Below, piece after piece: positions 1 to 9,102 of a DNA stretch of 64,000 nt; position 1 is the stretch's first letter, and each line of letters opens with the position of its first letter. Position numbers and translations under genes: made by a program. The stretch covers positions 1-64,000 of the forward strand of contig JAKUNG010000001.1 in the NCBI GenBank assembly GCA_022452285.1, written 5' to 3'. Origin of the DNA: Terriglobia bacterium. Its GTDB lineage: Bacteria; Acidobacteriota; Terriglobia; Versatilivoradales; Versatilivoraceae. The notes beneath the pieces were generated by a model. It was not told the DNA's origin. It did not search any database and saw only the letters and a program-made list of their open reading frames with translations.

Positions 1-1408
1 TTAATCTGCCAGCATGGTAGTATGTTAAACGAACATCATCCAAACCCATTAAATGAAGTATGGTTGCATGCAGGTCATGAAGGTGATAAACATTTTCTGA
101 CGCTTTGATACCAAGCTCATCTGTATTTCCAAGTACTGAACCTCCTTTGATACCAGCTCCAGCAAACCACATAACCATGGCTTCCTTATTATGATCCCTG
201 CCAGGATTAGATCTAAAAAAGTCCATCGAATTATCTGCTGTACGTCCAAATTCTCCACCCCATACCAACAAAGTCTGGTCCAGTAAGCCCCGTTGTTTAA
301 GATCCTTTATTAAAGCTGCAATAGGACGATCAGTTTCATAACCTCGTCTTCGATGTTCCGCAGCAATATTCTCATGGGAGTCCCATCCCCCACAATAAAC
401 CTGGACAAATCTAACACCTCGTTCAACTAGACGTCTTGCCATTAAACATTTTCTACCCATAGGCTCCGTAATCTTATCGTTCAGTCCATAGGCTTCCCTT
501 GTTTTATTAGATTCACTACCCAAATCTAAAGCTCCAGGAACAGCAAACTGCATTCGAAAAGCTAATTCATAGTTTTTCATTCGTCCCAACAGATCATCAT
601 TAGCAGGATCAGATTTCAAGAAGGGCTCATTTAACTGATTTAACAACCTCAGACTCTCTTCTTGTTCTTTTCGACTAATACCTGTTGGAGGTTCTAGATC
701 AAAGATAGGAACACCAGAAGGATTCATCAATGTTCCGTGGCAAGCTGCTGGAAGATAACCGTTAGAATAATTAACAGCACCGCCTGAAATACCACGGCGT
801 GTATCTGGCAACACCACAAAAGAAGGTAAGTTTTGATTTTCATTTCCCAAACCATAAACCAGCCAGGAACCTAGCGATGGACTACCTGGAATAGCAGCAC
901 CCGTATTCATTAGAAAACAACCTGCCGGGTGGTTGTGTGAATCAGTATGAAGAGACCTAACAACAGCCAAATCGTCAACACAGGTAGAAAGATGGGGGAA
1001 GATTTCTGACACTTCCATACCAGATTGGCCGTACCGCTGAAACTTAAATGGACTGCGAACATAGAGACGCTTTTCCATGCTTCCATAAATTCTATTAACC
1101 GGTGTTCCATGAAATTCATTAAGAGCCGGCTTAGGGTCAAAAGTGTCCATTTGACTTGGGGCACCCTCCATGAACAAAAAAATGCAGGATTTAGCCCTAC
1201 TCTCAAAATGGGGAGGCCTAGCCACAAGGGGATCTTTAGGTCCAGACACAGCTGCTATTGATTTATCCTTAAAAAGCAGGGAAGAAAGAGCAAGACTACC
1301 AATGCCACGGCCAAACCGAAATAAAAAATCTCTCCGTCCTAAACCGCCCATTTGAGGACTGGGAACCCTCTCAACCTGATTGCAGGTATCAAACTCAGAT
1401 TTTGCCAT
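1..1408 (-). CDS. DUF1501 family protein, Tat-exported (C-terminus cut by window edge)
   Basis: The frame runs open from an ATG at 1408 to the left edge without a stop, giving 469 visible codons; the last visible residues (YYHAGRL) fit the final conserved block of DUF1501, so only a short tail is missing. The N-terminus carries a twin-arginine-like signal (GRRDFLFRFG, about residues 24-33) and a hydrophobic stretch. Family features include SHNHPAG, the GWDSHE block and WGGEFGRT, which relate it to the alkaline phosphatase/sulfatase-like fold. DUF1501 proteins pair with PSCyt1/DUF1549/DUF1553 proteins, as here. The start lies 4 nt after the partner's stop, and an SD (GGAG) overlaps that stop, indicating translational coupling. 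Substrate and reaction are not known; a periplasmic hydrolytic role is inference. Confidence 0.9.
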   Translation of the reverse strand, partial: MAKSEFDTCNQVERVPSPQMGGLGRRDFLFRFGRGIGSLALSSLLFKDKSIAAVSGPKDPLVARPPHFESRAKSCIFLFMEGAPSQMDTFDPKPALNEFHGTPVNRIYGSMEKRLYVRSPFKFQRYGQSGMEVSEIFPHLSTCVDDLAVVRSLHTDSHNHPAGCFLMNTGAAIPGSPSLGSWLVYGLGNENQNLPSFVVLPDTRRGISGGAVNYSNGYLPAACHGTLMNPSGVPIFDLEPPTGISRKEQEESLRLLNQLNEPFLKSDPANDDLLGRMKNYELAFRMQFAVPGALDLGSESNKTREAYGLNDKITEPMGRKCLMARRLVERGVRFVQVYCGGWDSHENIAAEHRRRGYETDRPIAALIKDLKQRGLLDQTLLVWGGEFGRTADNSMDFFRSNPGRDHNKEAMVMWFAGAGIKGGSVLGNTDELGIKASENVYHLHDLHATILHLMGLDDVRLTYYHAGRL

Positions 1409-1412
1409 TAAG

Positions 1413-3962
1413 TTACTCCAGAAAAATAAATTCATTCATATTCAAAAGAACTAAGCAAAGATTTGACAAACTCCCTCTCTCTTCTTTTCGTTCTTCTAGT
1501 TTTACTTCCTCTTTTTGATTTGAAAAAGCAACTTTCTTTCCAAGTGAATTTTCCCTAATTTTAGGCATGCCATTCAAACGTTTTAAGAATGATAAACACT
1601 GTTTTCTTTCCAGTTGACTAGGAAAACGTTGAAAGGACAGCCAGAATGCTCGGTCAATTTGTTTTTTTTGATCAGAACCAACCTCATGAATAATTCGCTT
1701 GGACATAGCTAGACTTTGCTCGTGTGCGAAATCGCTGTTAAGTAGAGAAAAAACTTGCGGGGTCACAGTTGTCATTCCTCTTACTGGGCAACTTTCCTGA
1801 ATATTAGGTCCATCAAAAACATTAATTAAAGGAAACTGAATTGACCTGCACTGCAGCATGTAAAGAGTTCGTCGATTTCTTTCTTCATTTGAGGAAGGCT
1901 CCCACCAAGTTCTAGCTCTATCCAATACTACAGGATCAATCTTGGGGAAGAAAGGAGGCCCTCCTTTAAGTGTGTTAAGTTGACCACTCACCGCCAAGAT
2001 ACTATCTCTGATAGCTTCACCTTCCAAACGAATAGGACTCCTTCTCCAGAAATAGAGATTATTACTGTCCATTTTCTCATAAACATCATTTTTAGGATTA
2101 CGCATAGATTGCTGGTAAACATTGGACTGTAAAATTAAACGATGAATAGCCTTAATACTCCAACCACTTTCAAGGAACTGCCAAGCAAGCCAGTCAATTA
2201 GTTCTGGATGCCGCGTTCCACCTCCATTTTTTCCGAAATCGCTAGGAGCAACAACTAACCCTTTTCCAAAATGATACTGCCAAATTCGATTGACCATTAC
2301 TCGAGCCGTCAAGGGATTATCACGACTAGCTATCCATTCAGCTAAAACCTTACGACGATTAGAAAGACCTTCCAGACTAACAGAATCAGAATGACCCGTA
2401 ATTGCACTAAGAAATCCGGGATTAACTTCTTCACCTTTTAATAAGTAGTTTCCTCCCTTTAAAACATGGGTGTTGACGGAATATTTAATTGGAGACTCAG
2501 AAGCAGTAAAAGCCATGGGTTTAAAATAGCCAGGGTTATTTGGATTGGCAAATCGTCCCCCGTGTTTCCGCATCAGACCATGCATTTCCTGTTCTTCCTG
2601 AGTAAAAAGAATCCCTTCCTTCATCGCTGTCGATAGATCAGCATCACTAATTGGTAAGGCCCAGTCCTTAAGGTCATGTTGTCCAAGAGACAAACGTGCA
2701 GCTTTCATTCGTTGCTTAAATTCTTTCTTCTTCTGATCTCCCCAAATTTTTCTAGTCGATAAAAGATTCTCCCAAGTCTTTGCCTTAGCTTTCCAGAGCT
2801 TCGGTTTTTGGTGTGCCAGTTCGAATGGAGTAAATGGAACCGGAGTAGTGTTTAGAAGCATAGGAGCAAAAAATGCTTCAATTCTGTAGTAATCGAGCGT
2901 GGGAATGGGATCATACTTGTGATCGTGACAACGAGCACAAGCCAAGCTCAATCCTAAAAAGGCAGAACCCGTAGTACCAACAACATCATTTAAAACATCA
3001 CGTCGACGTTCTGGGCTTCTATCCCGTTGAACAGGGATCCATTGGTATAAGAAGCCGGTTCCAATCTTAGCTTCATTTCCATAATTTTGGTATGCATCAC
3101 CCGCGATTTGCTCCTTAATAAAACGATTGTATGGTCTGTCTTGATTAAAAGCTCGCACAACATAATCACGATAACGCCAGAGGTGAGAACGCGCATCATC
3201 AGTAGATTCACCACCGGTATCTGCATATCGGACCACATCTAACCAGTGACGGGCCCAGCGGACTCCATAATCAGGGCGTAACAACAACTCCTCTATTTTT
3301 TTTGTATAAACCTGTGGAGAAGGATTACTTAGAAAATGTCTAGCCTCAGAGGGAGTGGGCGGCATTCCAACCAAACTAAAATAAATTCGTCTAAGTAAAG
3401 CTCGACTCGATGCATGAGGTGCGGGAACCATCCCCTTATTCTCTAGTTTAGTCAAAATAAAAGCATCTATTGGATTCTTCACCCAGCTTTCATTTTTAAC
3501 CTTTGGGACCGCAGGTTTTTGTATTTTTGTCCAAGGCCACCGAAGAACTGGTTCTTCTAGGGTATTTGAAGTTGCAACCTCCATTTGGTTAATCCATTTT
3601 AGAACAGTCTCAACCTCCCTTTCTGAAAGTGGGGTTCCGGAAAGAGGCATTCTAGGTTGTTTTTCACCACGAAGGTATTGGATGAGCGGACTCAATTCAC
3701 CCTTGCCTGGAATAATCGCAGGTCCCGAAAGAGCTCCTCCCTTAAGAATCGAGCCAGCTGTTTCTAAAACCAGACCACTTTGTTGAAATTCACCATTGTG
3801 ACAAGAAAAACAATGGGTTTCGAGGATTGGTTTGACTTTAGTTTCAAAATAATTCGCTGAATTCGGCTGGATTGGAGAAGGTCTATTTGCAGCGGTCAGG
3901 AATACTGGAAATAGAAAAACCGCTGTACACAATAATAAAGTTTTTAGACTTTTTTCCCTCAT
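1413..3962 (-). CDS. PSD1 and planctomycete-type cytochrome c domain protein (PSCyt1-DUF1549-DUF1553)
   Basis: An 849-aa secreted protein. A signal peptide occupies about residues 1-25. A PSCyt1 heme-binding motif follows (C51-F-S-C54-H55-N-G), then a DUF1549 block from about residue 160 and a DUF1553 block in the C-terminal half (NPLTARVMVNRIWQYHFGKG, then HPELIDWLA). This order is standard for the family, whose members are abundant in Planctomycetes and also occur in Acidobacteria and Verrucomicrobia. It is the upstream partner of the DUF1501 gene in the same operon. No sulfatase or glycoside hydrolase is visible nearby to suggest a substrate. The C-terminal tail (about residues 815-840) is Lys/Glu rich. 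Family assignment is firm; function is unknown. Confidence 0.93.
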   Translation of the reverse strand: MREKSLKTLLLCTAVFLFPVFLTAANRPSPIQPNSANYFETKVKPILETHCFSCHNGEFQQSGLVLETAGSILKGGALSGPAIIPGKGELSPLIQYLRGEKQPRMPLSGTPLSEREVETVLKWINQMEVATSNTLEEPVLRWPWTKIQKPAVPKVKNESWVKNPIDAFILTKLENKGMVPAPHASSRALLRRIYFSLVGMPPTPSEARHFLSNPSPQVYTKKIEELLLRPDYGVRWARHWLDVVRYADTGGESTDDARSHLWRYRDYVVRAFNQDRPYNRFIKEQIAGDAYQNYGNEAKIGTGFLYQWIPVQRDRSPERRRDVLNDVVGTTGSAFLGLSLACARCHDHKYDPIPTLDYYRIEAFFAPMLLNTTPVPFTPFELAHQKPKLWKAKAKTWENLLSTRKIWGDQKKKEFKQRMKAARLSLGQHDLKDWALPISDADLSTAMKEGILFTQEEQEMHGLMRKHGGRFANPNNPGYFKPMAFTASESPIKYSVNTHVLKGGNYLLKGEEVNPGFLSAITGHSDSVSLEGLSNRRKVLAEWIASRDNPLTARVMVNRIWQYHFGKGLVVAPSDFGKNGGGTRHPELIDWLAWQFLESGWSIKAIHRLILQSNVYQQSMRNPKNDVYEKMDSNNLYFWRRSPIRLEGEAIRDSILAVSGQLNTLKGGPPFFPKIDPVVLDRARTWWEPSSNEERNRRTLYMLQCRSIQFPLINVFDGPNIQESCPVRGMTTVTPQVFSLLNSDFAHEQSLAMSKRIIHEVGSDQKKQIDRAFWLSFQRFPSQLERKQCLSFLKRLNGMPKIRENSLGKKVAFSNQKEEVKLEERKEERGSLSNLCLVLLNMNEFIFLE

Positions 3963-4157
3963 TAGAAAATAACGGATCTAGGCCAGTTAAATTATGTCAA
4001 TCTATCTCGAGCCTTTCATTCCGAGAAGCCTAACGCTCAAGGGATCCGATCAATCAAATTTTACTAAAAATCAAAGAATGATACAAGATCTCGTGCCTTC
4101 TACCAAAAGTATTAGGGTAATTTATACGGAAAAGTTAGGAGAGCACTAATTTAGCTT

Positions 4158-5699
4158 CTATTTCCAAAGGGTAAGACCAGTGAGGTCATTTTTTTGGGGT
4201 GCTCCTAATAAACGACTCAATGCATAGGCTAGTACAAAAAGAAAGAAATTAGCAAAGGTACTGATCCAAAAATTGTCTGGCATTAGACCTGAAAGTTTTG
4301 GGAACCACTGCGTCCCTGTAGGTGAGATTAGAAACAACCAGCTTACTACCGAAAGAACTGTTGTAGCTGTGGCAATAAAAGCGGACTTGCTATTTACTCT
4401 GTTTGTTATAAAGCCCAAAAAGAACAGGCCCAGTAAACCTCCAGTAAAAACGGTTAAGATCATTCTTTGAAAATCATCTAAGGTCTCAGAAGCCCTAAAA
4501 TAGTGAATGCCACAAGCAGTGCCAATCATTGCAACACTAAATAGTAGACTTACCAGTTTCCCAACTTTTCCATAATGAAGAGGATCACGATTTTTAACCC
4601 ATAGTCTTTTATAGAAATCGTTGGTCACAGTAGCTGCAGTAGCATTTATACTTGAATCCAAGGTTGACATTGCTGAGGCTAATAGACCTATCAGGACAAG
4701 ACCACCCAAGCCCCCTGGAACTTGTGTCAAAATAAATCGGGGGAAAACTGCGTCGGGAGACAGACCTGCAAGCCCTGTATCTGGAACTATCTTTACAAAA
4801 ACATATAGACAAGTACCCAAAAAAAGAAAATAACTCCATGTTGGCACTGCAAGAAGACAACCAATTAATGCCCCACGGGAGGCAGCTTTGTCGCTTGATG
4901 CTGCGGCATAGCGTTGAACATTTGTTTGGTCAACTCCCATTAAGTGCATAAGAATCATAAATTCAGCAAACATGTATGCCCATATTGTCTTACCTTTTAG
5001 TGTTAATTCAGTACTACCCAGATCAAACTTATTATCAGTCGAGGCTACTTCAAATAATTCAGTAAAACCACCAGGCAACTGAGATACGATAATTGGCAAA
5101 CAAATCATCCCTCCACCAATCAAGGCAACACCCTGTAAAACATCAGTCCAGATGACTGCTTTCAGCCCTCCTACAATGGTATAAGCAGAAACCAACACAC
5201 CACCAATAATGATGATAGAGGGTATTGAAGAAATATCTGTTTGTAAAATTGACTGGATGGCAAGGGAAATTGCGTAGAGAACCAGTCCAGTCCGAAAAAA
5301 ATGAAACACAATGAAACTACTTGCTGCATACATCCTCGCCCATAGACCAAATCTTTTTTCTAAATACTCATAGGCTGAAACAACCCTAGTTGATCGAAAC
5401 AGCGGAATAAATATATATACTGCAATTACCGTGGCTGGAATATAACCAAAATGGGCAAAAAAGTTTTGCCAATTTCCACTACCAAAAGCAAAGGCGGGAA
5501 GAGCCAGAAAGGTCACAGAACTAACAATTGTCGCCATCACTGAAAAACCAATTACCCAGCCAGGCATAGACCTTCCCGCAAGAAAATAACCTTCATCCGT
5601 TTGGCTATCTTTAGAGCAACGGAGCCCTATCACAATGAATAACAAAAACCCTAGAACTACAACTAGTTGGTCTGCTAATCTGATATTGAATTCATTCAT
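4158..5699 (-). CDS. Sodium:solute symporter (SSS family)
   Basis: A 513-aa integral membrane protein with about 13 hydrophobic segments. The N-terminal region has the SSS pattern: first helix, then EGYFLAGRSMPGW, then a helix with MATIVSSVTFLALPAFAF. A conserved motif near ASAMSTLDSSINATAATVTNDFYKR (about residues 345-370) matches the TM8/9 sodium-site region of this family. It should import an organic solute with sodium; the substrate (sugar, sugar acid, sialic acid and others occur in the family) cannot be read from sequence. It lies upstream of the DUF1553/DUF1501 pair on the same strand with about 195 bp between, so it may supply or share their substrate, but co-transcription is uncertain. 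ATG start; no strong SD. Confidence 0.9.
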   Translation of the reverse strand: MNEFNIRLADQLVVVLGFLLFIVIGLRCSKDSQTDEGYFLAGRSMPGWVIGFSVMATIVSSVTFLALPAFAFGSGNWQNFFAHFGYIPATVIAVYIFIPLFRSTRVVSAYEYLEKRFGLWARMYAASSFIVFHFFRTGLVLYAISLAIQSILQTDISSIPSIIIIGGVLVSAYTIVGGLKAVIWTDVLQGVALIGGGMICLPIIVSQLPGGFTELFEVASTDNKFDLGSTELTLKGKTIWAYMFAEFMILMHLMGVDQTNVQRYAAASSDKAASRGALIGCLLAVPTWSYFLFLGTCLYVFVKIVPDTGLAGLSPDAVFPRFILTQVPGGLGGLVLIGLLASAMSTLDSSINATAATVTNDFYKRLWVKNRDPLHYGKVGKLVSLLFSVAMIGTACGIHYFRASETLDDFQRMILTVFTGGLLGLFFLGFITNRVNSKSAFIATATTVLSVVSWLFLISPTGTQWFPKLSGLMPDNFWISTFANFFLFVLAYALSRLLGAPQKNDLTGLTLWK

Positions 5700-6077
5700 A
5701 AAGATTTTTAATTAATTAGGGTCAACAAATATAATTCGTCCAAAATATACTAAATAGACAGAAGCTCAGTCACACTTATTTTTGCTAATTATTGAGCTTA
5801 TTTTAAAATTGATCCTTGTGAAACTTCAGTTGAATTAAAATAATTTTAAGGTTCTAAAAAGAAAAGGATGATTCTAGCATGATGTTACTTTTTGTCTATG
5901 AATCTCCTGACGCAACCAACAGAGATATAAAACCATTCATAATAAAAAGTTTCAGCTAGACATTTCACTTGAAAAATTGATAACCTCTTTCTGTAAGTTG
6001 CTTTATGAGTAGCTGCTTACGATGATTTTTCTGGATTTACACCATAAAGCCCCTTAGCCCACACCACGGGGAGGAAT
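5700..6077. other. Divergent intergenic region, symporter / radical SAM
   Basis: 378 bp of AT-rich DNA between divergently transcribed genes, so it should hold promoters for both. I see no convincing coding frame and no recognised riboswitch. A strong SD (GGGGAGG, 6068-6074) just before the plus-strand ATG decides that start. A weak -35-like TTGAAA followed by a poor -10 lies about 90 bp upstream; I do not call it. Confidence 0.5.
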
Positions 6078-8048
6078 ATGTATACTGATCACATGTTTAG
6101 GGAAGGTCAAGAGCGTAGCTGGTTACACAAGATTTCTGGCTCTTCATTTGTTTCAGGAGTAGCCAACCTAACTTGGAAAACATTTCAAGCAATAAATAAA
6201 GTTCTGCCTGAGGGAGAATTGCCGAGCCCAAAGTGGGCCCCAGGGAAAATGCTGAAAAGTCGAGAGCGTTCAGCTCCAACCCTTGGTTTTCCCCGTACTA
6301 CTGATTCCCTTTGTCCCCGCTGTGTGCCTGAAGTTCGCAGCGCAATTATTAGCGGTAAGGTTGATATTTCCAGCTTAATGTCTAGTCACCCTGGCGAAAT
6401 TAAAGCCGAAATTTTAGAAGAAGGCGGCAGGGTTATTATGCGTAAGATCTGCGAAAAACATGGACCTTTTGAAGATGTCTTGTCTACTGACCCAGATTTT
6501 ACACGTCGAATCGAAGGTTTATTTTTTGGTCGAGATTTCCGTTGTTCAGACGATGATCATGTTCATCATCATGGAAATTCCTCCATAAAGTTTGGTCGAG
6601 GAGCCGTATTAACTGTTGACCTTACAAATAGATGTAACATGATGTGTAACCCCTGCTTTATGGATGCTAATCAGGTTGGTTACGTTCATCAGCCTGAATT
6701 TGAAGATATTAAAGCGATTTTAGACAGAGCCGTATCGTATAAACCTCGACGTCAAGTGATCATTTTATTTTCGGGCGGAGAACCAACATTATCACCTTAC
6801 TTCATAGAAGCAGTTGCATACGCAAAAAAAATCGGATTTTATCGAGTGCTAGCAGCAACAAATGGTATTAAGTTCGCCCAAAGTAAAGATTTCACTCAAA
6901 AGTCCTATGAAGCTGGCCTGCATGGGGCTTACCTGCAATTTGACGGAACTAATGAAGATACAAACAGTCATCGCGGCGTAGGCAACCTTTTTGATGTTAA
7001 GTTGCAGGCGATTGAAAATATGGCTGAAGCTGGAATGAAAACCACATTAGTTACTACTATCGTTAATGGGGTTAACAACAATGGTATCGGCTCCATTGTT
7101 GATTTTGCAATTCGCAATATTGACAAGATTCAAACCATAGCTTTTCAACCAGTTTCATTCACAGGTAGGGATGAAGAAGTTGAGGATGCCACAAGGTATG
7201 CACAACGGTATACTCTTTCTCAAATGACCCAAGATCTTAAGGGTCAGCTACAGGCTGATTGGGAATCTTTACGAGATTGGTTTCCTCTTTCTTCCTACAG
7301 TGCCTTTACAAGTGTTATGGATCTACTGCAGGGAGCAGATGCTCCTTGGGGTTGGAGTGCCTGTAACTGTCATCCTAATTGTGGCATTTTTAGTTTGCTT
7401 GTGGTTAACCGACGTACAAACGAGTGGAGCCCCTTGTTCAAGTTCTTCGACTATGAACAATTCATTCGTGACGTTGCTATCATTACTGATACTGCTCGGG
7501 GTAAAACCTTGACTGGTGCTCAATTAGCATTGTCTGTTTTAAGAAACTTCAAAGCTAATTTAGCCCCAAAAGGTTTTCCAATTTCTCAAATCATAAATTT
7601 GTTTAAACCCAGTTCAGCTCGCTCAGACAGTGATCGAAATGATCGAATGAAAAACCAAAGTCAAGCAGATGATTGGCGAGTTCTGTGTGTAGAGGGCATG
7701 TGGTTCCAGGATCTTTGGACCTACGATTTCAGACGAACTGAAATGTGCGTGATTCCTTATGGAACTCAAGAGGGGGAAATTTCTTTCTGTGCCTACAATA
7801 CTGGCGTTGGCTGGAGACAGATCATTGAAAACATGCACCAAACAGCAACACTGGCCGAATGGCATAAGGATAAGGGCAGACATGAGATTTTTGCCAAGGG
7901 TAAAAAAGTAAACCTAGAATCAACCAAGCACAACCTTGAACTACCAGTGATCCAAGAAGTCACTTCTGGTTCTGGTTGTTGTCAAGACAATCCTGCTATA
8001 CTTGAAAAAGACCAAAAAATTCTTAATACAGTCAAATTAAACCAATAA
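6078..8048 (+). CDS. Radical SAM enzyme, Tes/Mes (membrane-spanning lipid synthase)-like
   Basis: A 656-aa multi-cysteine radical SAM protein. Residues 79-82 (CPRC) with C125 (KICEKHG) form an N-terminal zinc/rubredoxin-like region. The radical SAM cluster motif is C186-x3-C190-x2-C193, followed by FSGGEPTLSP. A further C429-x-C431-x3-C435 motif lies in the middle. A C-terminal block reads CVIPYGTQEG then ISFCAYNTG, and C634-C635 sit near the end. This layout matches the archaeal tetraether synthase (Tes, MJ0619-like) group and its bacterial relatives (Mes), which join or couple lipid tails at unactivated sp3 carbons; Tes is known to carry auxiliary clusters. The His-rich stretch at about 161-165 is unusual. 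The neighbours do not reveal lipid genes. Radical SAM is certain; Tes/Mes-like is good; the lipid substrate is inference. An SD GGGGAGG precedes the ATG, and a terminator follows. Confidence 0.85.
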   Translation: MYTDHMFREGQERSWLHKISGSSFVSGVANLTWKTFQAINKVLPEGELPSPKWAPGKMLKSRERSAPTLGFPRTTDSLCPRCVPEVRSAIISGKVDISSLMSSHPGEIKAEILEEGGRVIMRKICEKHGPFEDVLSTDPDFTRRIEGLFFGRDFRCSDDDHVHHHGNSSIKFGRGAVLTVDLTNRCNMMCNPCFMDANQVGYVHQPEFEDIKAILDRAVSYKPRRQVIILFSGGEPTLSPYFIEAVAYAKKIGFYRVLAATNGIKFAQSKDFTQKSYEAGLHGAYLQFDGTNEDTNSHRGVGNLFDVKLQAIENMAEAGMKTTLVTTIVNGVNNNGIGSIVDFAIRNIDKIQTIAFQPVSFTGRDEEVEDATRYAQRYTLSQMTQDLKGQLQADWESLRDWFPLSSYSAFTSVMDLLQGADAPWGWSACNCHPNCGIFSLLVVNRRTNEWSPLFKFFDYEQFIRDVAIITDTARGKTLTGAQLALSVLRNFKANLAPKGFPISQIINLFKPSSARSDSDRNDRMKNQSQADDWRVLCVEGMWFQDLWTYDFRRTEMCVIPYGTQEGEISFCAYNTGVGWRQIIENMHQTATLAEWHKDKGRHEIFAKGKKVNLESTKHNLELPVIQEVTSGSGCCQDNPAILEKDQKILNTVKLNQ

Positions 8049-8096
8049 CTGTATTTACAGAGTATTGCAGATTTCCGTTTTTCCAGTTTTGATTAG

Positions 8097-8124
8097 AGCA
8101 GGCCCAAGATGGCCTGCTTTTTTT
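8097..8124 (+). terminator. Rho-independent terminator after radical SAM gene
   Basis: A perfect 8-bp GC-rich stem (AGCAGGCC / GGCCTGCT) with a 6-nt loop is followed by a run of seven T. It lies 48 bp after the stop of the radical SAM gene and separates it transcriptionally from the downstream dioxygenase. Confidence 0.9.
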
Positions 8125-8204
8125 AGTGTCTAAGTAGATTTAACTATTCTTACAACAGACCCTCTTAAACTTTGAATCGCCTAGTAAAGTGAGGTGCAAA
8201 TTAC

Positions 8205-8993
8205 ATGACCAATGCACTGGATTCCCAGATTCATCAAATCCAAGAATTAGGTTATTGTTATCTTAGCAACCTAATTCCTAAACCTAATATCGAGGGAATC
8301 CGCCTCAACATATCTCGTGATGTTAAAACACATACTGACATACCAATGCCAACCGGTCATGTTCCTGGCTTCTTAGGCATTAATCAATCGCTAGCTCCAT
8401 TTTTAACTGATCGGCGAGTACTCTCATTAGTTGAGGCATTCTTTGGACCCCATGTTCGAATTTCAATGCATACGGGTACAGTTAACGGACCTGGCATCGA
8501 AAGAGGAGAATTTCATGCAGACTGGCCTTATAACCAAAGGAGTCCAGCTCGAATTCCAGCCCCTTACCCTGATATTCCAATGCATTTTGTAACCTTCTGG
8601 ATGCTAACAGATTTCACTGCAGATAACGGGGCTACACTTATTGTTCCTAGAAGCCACCGAAAAAAAGATAATCCCTCTAGTCCGGGGAAATCTCTAAGTT
8701 CTCATCCTCAAGAACAACAACTATTGGGTCCTGCAGGTACTGTAGCTGTTCTTGATGCCAGACTATGGCATGCAATTGCTCCAAATAAAACCCAACAGGA
8801 GCGTGTCGCAGTCATTATCCGTTATGCTCCTTGGTGGTTAAATCTCGATCCTCTTCGGCCAGGGACAATTGACCGCTCAGATATTGTTGATGCTGGAGAT
8901 GGAGAAACAGCTCATGTACCTGTTATAACAGAATCTATTTTTGAAACACTACCGGAGGAATTAAAGCCTCTACTTCGACATTCACTAGGATAG
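8205..8993 (+). CDS. Phytanoyl-CoA dioxygenase (PhyH) family protein
   Basis: A 262-aa Fe(II)/2-oxoglutarate-dependent oxygenase. The facial triad is visible as H-x-D in GEFHADWPY (about residues 103-105) and a distal His in DARLWHAIAPN (about 189), followed by an Arg in VIIRYAPWW that would bind 2-oxoglutarate. Members hydroxylate small molecules, lipids or natural products in the cytoplasm; the substrate is not predictable. It stands alone between a terminator and a UxaA-type dehydratase 109 bp downstream on the same strand, so a shared catabolic role is possible. SD GAGGTG precedes the ATG. A second PhyH protein occurs at 61281-62102 but is clearly not a recent copy. Confidence 0.87.
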   Translation: MTNALDSQIHQIQELGYCYLSNLIPKPNIEGIRLNISRDVKTHTDIPMPTGHVPGFLGINQSLAPFLTDRRVLSLVEAFFGPHVRISMHTGTVNGPGIERGEFHADWPYNQRSPARIPAPYPDIPMHFVTFWMLTDFTADNGATLIVPRSHRKKDNPSSPGKSLSSHPQEQQLLGPAGTVAVLDARLWHAIAPNKTQQERVAVIIRYAPWWLNLDPLRPGTIDRSDIVDAGDGETAHVPVITESIFETLPEELKPLLRHSLG

Positions 8994-9102
8994 CAATCAT
9001 TTGAATCACTGTTACAGTATAAACCATTCTCTAAAATATTCGCTGTAGAATGCACCATTACGGGTTATCTTCTGTCAGGCAACTAAATAAGGATAAAAAG
9101 TC

